From NCBI GenBank assembly GCA_021234155.1, contig JAJEKV010000016.1:21767863-21831862 (forward strand): a stretch of DNA of 64,000 nt, in the 5' to 3' direction. The number at the start of each line of letters is the position of its first letter. The first letter of the stretch is position 1. This DNA comes from Isoetes taiwanensis (taxonomy: Eukaryota; Streptophyta; Lycopodiopsida; Isoetales; Isoetaceae). Shown here in pieces: positions 22,251 through 33,726 of the stretch. The translations under genes and the position numbers were made by a program. The notes under the pieces are model-generated. The model ran no database searches. It saw only the letters and a program-made list of their open reading frames with translations, and had not been told where the DNA came from.

Positions 22251-22312
22251 GAGAGTAGGTTTATAGTGAAATATATTAAAACCATAGCTAATGATTGAAT
22301 TGTAACTATTGA

Positions 22313-22510
22313 GATGGAACTTTTGAAGGCAAGGCCTTCCTAGGCATAACCCAAAAGGGGTAAAAGAGCCGTATAAGGTGGAAGCCTTATATGCCAAGTA
22401 ACCTTTGGGTGAAAGTTCTTGGGAAAAAAAGATAAGAGGGAACTAGTTGTGCTTATAAATATAGGAGGATTGTCTTCTTGATTGTCCAGAGGTTCAGCTG
22501 GCGTGGTCCT
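22313..22510 (+). repeat. Diverged solo LTR-like copy
   Basis: Blocks gtataaggtggaagccttat, atgccaagtaacctttggg and gcttataaatataggaggat follow the order of the 18845-19297 LTR, with many substitutions. Because it overlaps the part already present at 21207-21343, it is a separate copy and not the missing remainder of that LTR. Confidence 0.6.
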
Positions 22511-24430
22511 AAGTACAAGGTTTATTTAATAGTGCAATGGACTGCCGATGCATCCTCTTAGCGTCCTATTCCAATGCATGGCCCCCAACTAGACAAAGTG
22601 CATTTCATCTTGTTTCTGGTTGACTCCAGTAGCTGATATGAGAATGGCGTTTACGAATTTGCGCGCGATGTTATTGCTGTTAGAATACGATATTGATGGC
22701 TTACGAATGTTCCTCCATTGAGCTATAAGTGAAGAAACATATTTACGCTCAATATCTTCAAATTGGTTCTTATCGTTAGTCTCCTATTTTGGAGTAAGTG
22801 CATTGTTAAAGTGGTGTTTGTAGAAAGAAAAGTATGCATTTGAGAATCTTTATCGAACTTGTATTTTGGGCAGGGATAGGTTCAATATTGCATATGTTTT
22901 ATAACATATATAATTCTTCCACAAATATGCTTTTGAGATATTCTTATCTGATGCTTCGTGCTAAAAATGACACGTAGCTTCTGAGGAAAAAATAGGGATC
23001 AAAAGAAGGCAAAAAAAAAAGGGGGAGGGCATGGAAAAACATCTACGCTTTGGAGGCTGCCTTTGCAATCATCGCCATAGCCCAACCATTTTGGATGGAG
23101 CATGTGGGAGAATACTCTTTTAGAATACTCTTTAATCAACCGGCGTTTTTGTGGCTATTGAATTCGGACCACCGAATTCAAGTTCTTGGAGCAGCTGATC
23201 TTTTTGCCTTCGAAAAACATTAGGGCGGCTCGTCTGCCCTGAGCGTCTGTGCAATCCATGAACTATAAAGAATTTTTTGTGTGCTCTCTTTGCCAATGTA
23301 CTTTGATTGAGTTTTTGGGATTTGAAAAGCTTAAAAGTTTGTCTTCGTAATGGCAGAAGTCTTGTTTTTCGCAGAGGATGCAGACACCAAGAAGAGTTTT
23401 TTCGTCGATTCGGACCTTCTATCTAGGTATGTTACCGGTTTTTGCATAAATCAAATAGTATAATAGGCTCGATGTTCTCACAATTTCTAATATGTCGATA
23501 TGCATAAATATCGAACTACAGACCTGAATGACAGTTTCTAAAATGATCCTGAACATCCATTATCCTATAACCAGAACATCCATTATCCTTTATCTTATTG
23601 CATCTGATAGACTGGAATGTTTGCCATAAATCATTTGGGAATTTCCCATCAAAATTGAGGGTGCAATTAGGGCAAAGCTTAGAGCCGAATCCAAAGCAAG
23701 CTTATAACATTTTGTATCAGAGAATTAACTTCCAAATTTGAAAGCAATATCTAGGGTAGGATTAAACTACTGCAAAATGGAATCTTATATTATAATGTTT
23801 TAGTGCAAGTAATGGACCACGCCCTAATTTGAACGGTCTGGATTGATCTACCCAACGGTGCAGATGATGCCACGTTAAAAGCCCTTTTTAGCTCTAATTT
23901 AGGATGGCATCTCAATAGAGAGCAGTGGTGGCTCATTTGGCATTTCGGCGTGCGAGAAACATCTTTGGCATATTTTTTTGCTTGATTAGGTAGCTACTTC
24001 TATGCAGGCACTGCTTTTGCTGTTCGCCTTTGTAGCCTTTGCAGGCCTCAAATGCTCTGTTGTGGAAGGTGCAATCTGGTAAAATTTCAAAACAAACTCA
24101 AACTCTGTCTTTGCATGTAATGCGATGTAATGCAGAAAATCTATATAATCTTTTGACGTGTATTTTTTTTAGGGTTCCTTTAGAGTCGGGTGGATCATGA
24201 GGTTTGCCCAAGTTTATGGCAATCCGCTTGGCTATGGCGGCAAATATCATCAAAGTAGAAGGTTTGATTTTCTGATTTTCTTCCACAGGGATAGTAAGCA
24301 CCTCATAGGCAGGGGTCAGCGTCTTTCAAATGCGGACCTGGCGAAGCAATCAGGGCAAGCTTTCAAGGCATTAGGCTTTACACAGAGAGGGCATATTGAA
24401 TAAAAATGTATTATCAGACGATTAGGATAG
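22510..24430. other. No supported gene
   Basis: No domain is recognisable. Around 23820-23895 the sequence resembles plant intergenic text (aacggtctggattgatct ... gatgccacgtt) but no element boundary can be set. Confidence 0.35.
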
Positions 24431-25035
24431 AGGAAAGTGTCAGCAATGTTTTCATGGCAAGCATCATGGGAAAGAAGTGCAGGAAATGCAAGTAAGATTG
24501 GCAAAATAGTCTGCTCATTTTTCGTTCCTTCTGCTCATTTCCATTATAGAGAATCATGAAGGCAGGTTTGTCTGATCTCAAAGTGTTCATATAAAAGTTT
24601 GTTTGAGAAGAAGTAGAGGTTAATAGAATTGTTTGTTTGCAGGAAATTTTTTTGAAAGAAGTACAGGAAATTCAAGCACACTGTTTTGAAGCAAACGCTA
24701 CAAGTAAGACCCCAACTTTTAGGGCAGAGAAAAGCGTCAACAATGTTTTCATGGCAAGTATCTTGGAATCAAATAAAAATGGTGACAGTTTGGCAATGGT
24801 TTGAAAGAAGTGCAGGAAATGCAAGTAAGACTGGCAAAACAGAGCTTTTGCCTTCTCTTCTTCTCATTTCCATCATAGAGAATCATGAAGGCAGGTTTGT
24901 CTACTCTCAAAGTGTTCATGTAAAAGTTTATTTGAGAAGAAGCAGAGATTAATAGAATTGTTTGTTTGCAGAAAAATTCCTTGAAGTGCAGGAAATGCAA
25001 CCACATTGATTTGAAGCAAATACTGCAAGAAAGAT
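24430..25035 (+). repeat. Tandem duplication of about 310 bp
   Basis: Copy 1 (about 24430-24725) and copy 2 (about 24730-25035) share gtcagcaatgttttcatggc, gaagtgcaggaaatgcaag, agagaatcatgaaggcaggt, agtgttcat and gaattgtttgtttgcag in the same order. The gtttgcag motif resembles a splice acceptor. No long shared frame is evident, so this is either duplicated leader sequence or an unknown repeat. Confidence 0.75.
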
Positions 25036-25499
25036 CCCAAAATTTATAATTATTGTATCATTAGAGCTTGCTGAATTAGGGTGTGCATTGGAGATGATGT
25101 CCTGTAAATTATAGAATGCCAATGGCAGACTCAGTGATACTGTGGCAGTTTGCAATCTGTTCATCCAATTCATAAATCCGCTCAAAATGTGAGTCTTTGT
25201 TTGAAATGGCATTTCAATTCATTATAAGATCTATCTTTATGATCGAATTTGATTCTCATTAAAAATAAAGATCCAATTTATTATGTGGTAGGGGTGGATA
25301 TGGAATTTATGTAAGAGGAAAGATATAGTGAATGCATGGTAAAAACTGAGCTGCCCTATATTACTTTCCAACCTCTGGATTATAAACATTGGCTTATGGA
25401 AACAACACAAAAAGCACAACATAAATCTGGATGTTAAATTGGGAACGATCTCATAAAATTGTATGGTAAGGCTGGGCATGACTTTCCTTTGTACATGTT

Positions 25500-26300
25500 C
25501 AGGGCTTGAAAACCTTGCTAAGGGCAAGAAAATACATGAAGCCCCTTGCTGAGGGCAAGAGAGTACATGAAGCCATCCATCACATTTGATGGCTTAGGGG
25601 TAGATCTTTTTGTTGGTGCCACACTCACAAATATGTAGAGATGTGGAATTTAATGTGACGAGGCAAACTCATAATGCACAAACAACTTTTTCAATAAATG
25701 CTTAGAAAGTATAGTTCCAAGAAAACCAACTTACATCGAACCAAACAACTTTTTCAAGAAATGCTTAGAAATTATAGTTCCAACAAAATGAACTTATATC
25801 GAACCAACTTACGTGGTCATGCTTGATGCATGCACTACAATTTTGCCAAAGGGTAAGCATATACACAACCAACTTACATGGTCATGTTTGATGCATGCAC
25901 TGCAATTTTGCCAAAGGGTAAGCATATATATGGAAGCACTGTACAAAATAGTTGTGACCTACGTGGTACAAATTGCAACAAAGTTATTAGCATGTATGGA
26001 AATGTGGAGCCCATAGATATAGCAGAGTGCCTAAATATGACCATACATCATTGACACTATTGCTTGCAAGCACAAATAGGCATGGTCATGATGCCATCCG
26101 TCTTTTATTTAAAAAACTCAATCCAGATATTTAGGTCGATACAACATGTAGGCTTTCAGATTGCATGTTCTAGAGTACCTGCATAATGGAGTCCTTCTTG
26201 ATCCCAACATATGCCCAGCAAAGCATAGACATCAACAACCCATAGACATCAACATCTCATAGACATGGCTACTTGCAATCTACAGGTTTCCTAAATGATT
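25500..26300 (+). pseudogene. Second PPR pseudogene
   Basis: Translated fragments resemble PPR L/S motifs: CSGLENLAKGKKIHEA (25499-25546), a second ...GKRVHEAIHH, DLFVGATLTNM, then VVMLDACTTILPKGKHIHN (25812-25868) repeated imperfectly at about 25878-25930. Short tandem duplications (ccttgctaagggcaagaaaa at 25511 and ccttgctgagggcaagagag at 25543; cttgatgcatgcactacaat at 25819 and tttgatgcatgcactgcaat at 25886) and many stops show decay. It has the same orientation as the other two PPR loci. Confidence 0.7.
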
Positions 26301-26419
26301 CCAATGGCTTAAAAGTTATTGTATGCACGTGCATAGTTCCAATGGTCTAGAAGTTACTGTATATGGAAATGCACAAGTTCCCAACATTAATAGCTTCCAA
26401 AATTATGCCCAGCAACGCT

Positions 26420-28200
26420 GGGCACCATTACTAGTTCTATATAATGTGGCACTATATCTATGGGCACTATACATCATTTAATAATGCACGAAACCAAAGC
26501 CATAACAACACCAAAACTGCACAAAACCTGACTAGATTAGCTCGTGTTATATAGTATTAGAAAGGCGATGCAACACTGAACAATGGATCTAAAACGTCCA
26601 TCTATCAAACAATGATGAAAGCAAATTCGGACATGATGGCAAACATGCCATTCCAAGTAATTGCCTTCACAATTGCCTTCACGTTTTATTTTGTCCTTGA
26701 TCTTTAATTTGTTGTTTATTAACAAAAGGAAAGGAGAAAATATGCATTATAAAGTTAGGACATCGAATATGCCATTATAAAACTAGGAAATTGAGTCGTC
26801 CAAAGGGTAAGCAATGGTGTCATCAAACTGGCATAACATGATATATTGTTTATATGCATTTGATATTCTTTGTATGCATTTGATGTATTGTTTGTCTGCA
26901 TTTACAAATGTAGTCACCTTGACAAACAACATACATTAACATTCACAATGTTTTTTAAATAATCTACCTCCTAACTATGCAAATGTTACAATATTTCTTA
27001 AATAATCTCCTATCGAACTAATATGCAAAGAAGTAGGTCGTTTACGTACTCGTAAACAGACATGATTTGCTGGATGTTGGTTGCACACTATCTATAAGAG
27101 AAAGGAATTTGCATGCAATTGCTTAATCTTTTTTCTCAGTATCAAAAATCAAATAAAATTTCAACTAGTGCTCGACTTCCCTATACACGAGATAGCGAGA
27201 ACGAGAAATGTTCGCAGTGACCGCGATAAATTTCTTGTATATTTAAAAAACATATGTTTCATATGATGTGGCACTATTTTGAAGTATAATATATAAAAAA
27301 TATGGCAAAAAAAAGAAAAAAAAAGGCGTCTAAAAAATTTCGTACATGGGAAAAGAACTTAAAGCAATGCAAATCGAATATGTGAATTTGCGAATTTTTA
27401 TTTCTCAAGTTCTCGTACACGAAATATACAATTTCGAGTACGCAAAACTATATTTGGGAATTCAAAACATTGTATTTCACATATGCAAAAAAAAAAAAAA
27501 ACAAATTCGCCAAATTTCGTATGTGGTTTGCATTGTTCGCGTACACGGAAAAACCTTCATGGAGGCAAGACTGAAGAGCTCGCGTACACGAACTTTTTTT
27601 CCGTCTGGTGAGTGGAAAATATGAAAAACACGTTTTTTTAAATCCAAAATATATATTTTTCAACTTTATATGTTGGGAACTTGAGTTTTATACATATGAA
27701 ATCTATCCCTGATTTTGGGTTGTGCTTTGTTGGTGTCGAGCAGTGAGATCCGAAGGTTTGATGCAGGTGGCCGGATTTAGAAGATAAAATTGCTATCATT
27801 GTGTGCATTTGATGGCGATTCTAGGCTAGATAGCATGTAGGAAGGACTTTTTGCTGCTTACGGCAATTCCGACCACTTAAATTAGTGCAGATGCGGGTAG
27901 GCCAGATGCAAATGAATCAAAGAAGGAAGGGCAGATGCAGGCCGGATTGCAAGAGCCAACAATAGAGCTCTATCTTGCCCTCTTCACCACAGATATCTTG
28001 TTTTTTCTTCTGCATCGCCATATCCAGAGGTCTTTTGCACATGTGTGGGTGTCTTGTTTGATGGCATGTTCAGGGATGTGAGGAGCTTGATCATTCTGAA
28101 TAGATTGATTTTAATTTTTATTGACTTCAACAACAATATTGAATGTCTGTTTTTTCTACTTCTGCTTGAAACTCTGTTTTTTTCCATAGTTTCTCTTATG
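26420..28200. other. AT-rich non-coding with cgtacacg-type short repeats
   Basis: No gene is recognised. Between 27380 and 27600 the motif tcgtacacgaa and close variants recur (27413, 27537 and 27583 areas) in low-complexity DNA. The inverted second copy of the 6018 hairpin repeat lies at 27198-27240. Confidence 0.4.
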
Positions 28201-28224
28201 CTCCAAGCCCTTTTCATGATGTGA

Positions 28225-28285
28225 CGTTATGTGGAACGGGAAGGGGGAAGCAAGAATGGCTGACCCCTTCTTGTTCCACGACGTC
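28225..28285. repeat. Foldback hairpin 1 of cluster
   Basis: gtggaacgggaagggg (28231-28246) pairs with ccccttcttgttccac (28264-28279). Two positions can form G-U pairs in RNA. The outer bases tgacgt and acgtca add to the stem with a small bulge. Confidence 0.7.
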
Positions 28286-28396
28286 AAGGCAAGCTGTTAA
28301 CCTGATTCTACAGGTTTTGCATAGCCATTTGCGATTCTTGATAAGAATGGATTGAAAATCTTCCGGAAGGCAGACCCACTTGCCTTGACGTATAAG

Positions 28397-28499
28397 AGAA
28401 TTGCAATCCCTCTTGCATTCGGGGGGAGGAATTCCTGCCGACGCGTGAAGCGTGAAGGCAGGGATGACTCCCCCAAAATGCAACAGGGATTGCAATTCT
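28397..28499. repeat. Foldback hairpin 2: 43-nt arms, 17-nt loop
   Basis: The left arm (28397-28439, starting agaattgcaatccct) and right arm (28457-28499, ending agggattgcaattct) are near-perfect reverse complements over 43 nt. They are separated by gacgcgtgaagcgtgaa. The geometry suits a MITE foldback or a young miRNA-like precursor. Confidence 0.8.
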
Positions 28500-28549
28500 A
28501 TTAACATGGAAACCAATTAGATTTTGTCCACTGAATGCAAGGTAAACCA

Positions 28550-29000
28550 TCGGAATGCTGGGTAAATGAAGTAGAATGTTAGGTAAATAAAATAGAACAT
28601 AAGGTAAATGCACGAAGCTGAATGCCTTCAATATTCCAGGAAAAGAAAATATGCCACATGTCGTGGTGCGATTGGATGCACAGGCAGACTGCGTCCTAAT
28701 TGGTTTTTAAGTATACAGGAATGACCTGCTGCTGCAAATTCTGGGATGGAAGCAGTGCCTCCGCGCGGCAGGTCATTTTTGCAACGTGAATGCAAGGTGA
28801 AAATGGTTTTGGTGGGTGAAATCAAGAAGAATGGTAGGTAGAACAGCCGAAGTCGTGGGTAGAACAGCCAGAATCGAAGGTAAAAGAGAAGAATGACGTG
28901 ATAAAATTTTTATCGCAAAAGGCAAAACTCTGTTTCGCATTCCTTAAAAGAAATCTTGCCACATGGCACCATGCCAGGATTTGTTGCATTGGCTCCTTAA
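28550..29000. repeat. Repeated module: hairpin, GGTRAA array, tgccacatg block
   Basis: After hairpin 2 come gaatgcaaggtaaa and three more ggtaaa-type units (28539-28610), then aagaaaatatgccacatg (28637-28656). After hairpin 3 (28720-28777) come gaatgcaaggtgaaa and further ggt-gaa or ggtaga units (28790-28885), then aagaaatcttgccacatgg (28948-28967). The same order of parts appears twice, about 250-310 bp apart, with different hairpin sequences. Confidence 0.65.
28720..28777. repeat. Foldback hairpin 3 of cluster
   Basis: aatgacctgc (28720-28729) pairs with gcaggtcatt (28768-28777). The intervening bases contain further short complementary tracts (gctgc and gcag). Confidence 0.65.
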
Positions 29001-29196
29001 TTTGGAAAGATAAGGTGAAATAAAAAATTAGGAGTGTGATTCTGCATATGCATGAGGGGGCGGGCATCACAGTAAAATATCAACAGATATAGGCATCCTA
29101 AGTAGATGGATTCGCAGATTTTAAGCAGAGGCATTCTAAGCAGATGGGTAGGGCAGATGCGTTTGCTGATGGATATGCAGAGGCATTCTAACACAG

Positions 29197-29490
29197 TCGA
29201 CGCCGACATAGCACATATGCAAATTTTAAGATCATATTTGAAGATGTATATTCTCTTTTAAATTGTGAATTTCCTTCAAGAATGCAATTGCCACAGCCAA
29301 TCGGCACCGACCCAATTCAGATGCATAGTTTAAAATCACTTTTTAAGGTATATTATTCTACTTTAAAATGTACATTCCTTCAAGAATGCAGTCGTCAAAG
29401 CCAGTCGGCATCGACCCAATTCAGGTGCATAAGCTAAAATCACATATTAAGATGCATATTTTATTTTAAAATAAAACTTACCCTCAAGAA
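29197..29490. repeat. About 104-bp tandem repeat, nearly three units
   Basis: tcggcaccgacccaattcag (29301) recurs as tcggcatcgacccaattcag (29405). The surrounding gcaaattttaaga / taaaatcac / ttccttcaagaatgca blocks keep the same spacing. A third, more diverged unit starts near 29197 (cgacgccgacatag). Confidence 0.75.
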
Positions 29491-29687
29491 TATCTAGCAT
29501 AATAACAGGGGGTTATTTTTAGATATTTATACGCTTTTTCACATGGTTTTTCTATGATTTCGTTGTTGTATTCATTGAGGTGTGCTATATAGTATTTCTA
29601 GAGTGCATCCTTTATGGCCGTTAATTTTCGTTGGCTGAAACAATCCGAGGGTTGTTGTCTTTCTTTGCATGTGTTTGTGCATGAACA

Positions 29688-29797
29688 CTGCGCACGTATA
29701 TGCATGTGCATATGTGTGCATGCGCATGTATATGCATGTGCATGTGTACTGTGCATGTGCAAGTGCATGTCTAAGTGCATGTGCATGTGCATCTGTA
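29688..29797. repeat. Alternating purine-pyrimidine (TGCA-rich) tract
   Basis: About 110 bases are made mostly of tg, ca and gc steps (for example gtgcatgcgcatgtatatgc). The tract is an imperfect microsatellite and could adopt Z-DNA. Confidence 0.8.
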
Positions 29798-29799
29798 CT

Positions 29800-31010
29800 T
29801 GCCCTCTTGGGTTCTTGCTGCCAGAGTGGATTTTTGCTGACAAAAGGTTATCATGAGGTGGATTTTTTGCCCACGCTTACAAAGATATTTGTTTTTTAAC
29901 GTTTCTTTAGTTAGTATAATGGTTTTTTTTACAAGGTATTGGTTTCCTGGTTCTACAATACAATGCTGCAAAACCCGCCTTTGTTTCCTTCCCTTTGTCT
30001 GTTCTAAGATTTACTGCAGATTCAAAAAGAGTTTAGAGTTTCGGCCCTCTGTTTGCTTCCAACTTCTTGGATATTCTTGGCCTGTCGGATTGTTCATAGC
30101 AGCCAGCTTTTAGCTTCAATCAACAAATGGGTTCTTGTGCACGCAACAAGCGGATTATTCCATGCCTCTTTCTGAGTCATGCAGATCAGTCAAACAGTGG
30201 CCACAAGAATGCATTTATATTGTACATTTGGAACTTTAATCGAACCAGAAGGTGAATCATGCATTAAATTTAAGCTAGAGATGGAGCATCCAAAGTCATA
30301 TGGATTGATAAACAATGGTTTCATTGTGAAAGAGAAATAGCTGTAGCTGAAGTAACAACATGTGGAATGCTAACAGAGCAAGCTTGCTTCAAAACCTCTA
30401 CCCTTGATCTCGCTTCACCGACTGTTACAGGAAACCTACTCCACACACCAAACTGGCCGATTCTCTTCACCTGTTAAACCAAAGCCAGGCAACCCGTGAG
30501 AAAGTGTCACTGGTTCTTTATGAACCTCACCTTTGTTACTGCAGAGTAACGTTGACGTTGTTGTCTTTCATGCAATGGTTTGTGAATAAAACATTATTGT
30601 CGAGTATACCAATGGTTAAAGCTTTTATTTGATTCAATTTTATTTCGCTACTAAAGGTTTGTGAATAAAATATTATTGTAGATCATATCAGTGTCAAAAG
30701 CTTTTATTGATTCAATTTTATTTCTCTAGTAAAATTCTATTTTTTAAATTAATATTAATCTAACTAATTTCTTTCCTTTATGTTCATGCAGACTATAGAA
30801 TCTCCCAATCCATCAATTCCACATGACATTCCACCGATGCCTGAAGTCAACACGATGTTGATCCAAATATTATTACTCTACCGGAGAACCCAATAAATGA
30901 AGATCAAGTTCAATTAGTCTCGCCACCATTAACATAACCACCACCTGCACATGGCGAAGACCCTATTGATGTGTTGTCATTATGGTTGGTTGGATACATC
31001 AACTTTCTTC
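29800..31010. other. No supported gene
   Basis: No domain is recognised in either strand. A short repeated block, gtgaataaaa ... tattattgt ... aaagcttttatt, occurs at about 30580-30640 and 30660-30725 (tandem duplication, period about 80). Confidence 0.4.
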
Positions 31011-31014
31011 ATCC

Positions 31015-31475
31015 ATCTCTACACCATCCCCAAGGCCCCAAAAGTGCCAAAAAATTTGTTAGTTAACACAAACCATTACACCCAACACTTTAAATTAAAT
31101 TTCCCCTAAAGCCCCCTTTGGTTTGGGTGCATATTCACACGGGGGGTGATGTAGAGCAGCAAGAGCCCCTTTTATACCCCCTAGAATAGTATAATACATG
31201 CATGAAATCAACACCATTGAGTACATTGCCTCAAACCTTATAGTATTTCGTAACTCTCATTATACAGTATAAAAAAACTTCTACGAGCATACCACACAAA
31301 CGAGGATCGCTATCTACAGTCCAAATCAAAGAATAAGTCGTGATTATGCCCATCCAACAGCTCTCGTTGTCGGAGTCATCCGCCGTGTGAATATGCCCCC
31401 GTGTGAATACAAACACCAAAGGCCAAACAACATTGATAGGCCATCTCCAGGCCTTATCTCCAGCTAAACATCGAC
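31015..31475 (+). mobile_element. MITE family 1, copy B (both arms)
   Basis: The left arm runs from ctctacaccatccccaaggc through ggtttgggtgcatattcaca (31110-31145). The core contains aaaccttatagtatttcgta and cacacaaacgaggatcgcta. The right arm, degraded, includes gctctcgttgtcggagtcat and cgtgtgaatatgc (31360-31410). This gives an element of about 450 bp in the same orientation as copy A. Confidence 0.7.
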
Positions 31476-31811
31476 CAGGTTTCAATTGGCCCAGGTTCTA
31501 TTGACCAAGTTTTAGTTCAAGTTTTCATCCTAATTCTACTCGACTTGACCAGGTTCCTTCGACAAAAATATTTTTTTGTTTTAATAAAATCAAAATACTC
31601 CAAAATGTTGGCATTGACAATATCTCTATGGATTAATATTCCTAAGGGATTGGCAATATTCCTATGAGGTTAATTTAAATATTTTGTTATCCCTATTGGG
31701 GTTAATATTATATCCTTAGGGGTAATTTTAATATCTCTATGGGGGCTAATTTTAATATCCATTGCATCCATTATGGAGCCATATGCCCAAGCATGAGCAG
31801 TAATGTCTTGG

Positions 31812-31990
31812 TTTTGTTTTTTTTTTTTTTTTTTTTTCCCCTTTTTAGCACACCAGCCCAACCAAGCCTACAACCTTTCTTGCAATTCTAGCCTATCCAC
31901 GTGACATCTCCACCTCATCAAAAACGGACTTGGCATTAGTTTTTGCCATTAGATCCTCTTTTCTTAAGTTCTACGGCCATAAATTTTAGA
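31812..31990 (-). repeat. SINE-like family, copy 1
   Basis: In the minus direction the copy ends ggcttggttgggctggtgtg ct then an A-rich tail (T run at 31817-31840). The conserved core is gatgaggtggagatgtcacg then tggataggctagaattgcaa. The same core and A-tailed end occur at 36140-36290. Shorter, diverged forms occur at 36643-36760, 55985-56115 and 57785-57920. Confidence 0.65.
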
Positions 31991-31999
31991 AAATGGGCA

Positions 32000-33180
32000 A
32001 AAAGTAGGCATGGAGATGGAGGTGGTCATAGAATAACTTCTTCGGTCGAGCCCATTAGTCGGGTCTATTAGTCGGATTGAAAAACACACAGAGATCGATA
32101 CTTTCTCGTACCCTTTCATTTTGATTTCCCTTCTTTGCAATTTGCCGTGTCTATGGCTATCTCAAAGCCATCTTCCGCCTTATCTAGTCCAACTAAATAA
32201 GCTCTTGTGGGCATCCGCTGCTCTGCCATAGCGAGAAGGTACATGCTATTAAGCTTTTTTCGACAAAAAAATCCTCCCCTACCCAATCCTCTCTCATTTG
32301 GATCTGAAGTTTTGTGTTTCTTGTTTCTTAAGTGTAGGTTCTTTCGCCTGCCTGTTTCCGGTTGTCGCCCTTAACTTCATGGATTGGTCTGCTCGTGACT
32401 TTCTTGCTGCTGGTTTGTCCTGTTTCCTAAAAAATCTGTTTGGGCCGCTCTATGAGATGCGTTGCAGACCGATGACAGGGACTCTGCTGCATCTACAATT
32501 TTGTCTGAATATGCCTTCTATGTTTGATTTTCTTTATTTTCGGCCCTATGGTAGTGAACTGGAGTAGAAATCTAGCTGTGGGTAAAAATGAAGCTCTGTT
32601 ATTGAATACATGGCTCTTGCTAGACAAGAGTTGTGGGGCTTGCAGCAAACAAAAGACTCCAAGAGAGATTTGAATGAATTGTGGTTGTCCATTCTTCGTC
32701 CATGCTGTGCGTTTGGGTGTAAGGATATTGCCCTAAGAATAAGCAGGGCCCATCAAGAACAAAAGGTATAACTTGCATATCTGGAAGCATCTATTGCATT
32801 GTGCTGCAGGCTTCTATTCATGCTGCAAGCTTACACCTTTCTACATTAGGGCCAGGTTGTCTATTTAATATGGTGCATATTCTCTCCGGATTAAACATTT
32901 CTTCCTCAGTGCCAGGTTGGTCTGGTTTATTAGCATGGCATCAGGATGAATATGTTTTTCAAGTTTCCACTTGGCTTCTACAGGAAAAGTTGGCTTATTA
33001 GGTTATATCGAGGTAGCACTATCTTCTTTATCGGCAGGGCTAATTTCTTGTAAGGTACTTTCGCTTTTCCCATGCTTTTCAACTAGAGGTTCATGTGCTT
33101 TAGAAATGCTTTCATCTTTAGTAGGTACTTTCTTCTGCCCTGATATTGGTGAGTGTACAAGAGGAACGTTTTCTTCGTTT
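32000..33180 (+). other. No supported gene
   Basis: Several open frames (32298-32567, 32801-33001, 32971-33240) show no motif that I recognise. They overlap one another and have no consistent splice signals, so I do not call a gene. Confidence 0.35.
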
Positions 33181-33184
33181 GAGC

Positions 33185-33345
33185 ACATATACATAGGAAG
33201 GGGTGACGCAGTGAGAGCATTGATTTTTCCCCACAAATGAGTACAATACATGTATCGAATCAACACCAAAAAAATTGTTACCTTATAGTACCTCATTAAT
33301 CTCGCTATACGATATCCTCAATTTGTGGGAGCATACACTACAACC
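33185..33345 (+). mobile_element. MITE family 1, copy C (core only)
   Basis: gagtacaatacatgtatcga, atcaacaccaaaa, accttatagtacctc and cgctatacgatatcc follow the core of copy B in order. Both arms are missing. Confidence 0.55.
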
Positions 33346-33726
33346 CCAACATTTGGTCCATGGATGAAAACAACAGTAGAAACACAATACAGGTTGTTTT
33401 TTTTGAAGATTTGAAAAAAACCTACACATAGTTATACAGAGATGTGGTTTTCTAAGGATACATTGTAGTTTTTCTTAAGAAGCCGTAGTTTTTTTTTTAA
33501 CGAATGTGTGGTTTCTTGAGGAGGTGTAGTTTCTTTTTAAGGATGTGTTGTTTTCTCAGGGGGTATGGTTGTTTTTCCTTAAGGTATTGTTTTTTAAGGT
33601 AGTGTTTTTTTGAGGTGTGGTTTTTTATAGTTTTCTAAGAATCCATGGATGACCAAGTTGTCCACATGCCATTGCTGCCACAAAATGGCAACATACAAGT
33701 GCTATATGCATGCTTGATACACTTAA

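Noticed and set aside
29614-29899. Cys-rich open frames on both strands
   Set aside because: The cysteines come from the tgca-rich microsatellite, not from a conserved protein.
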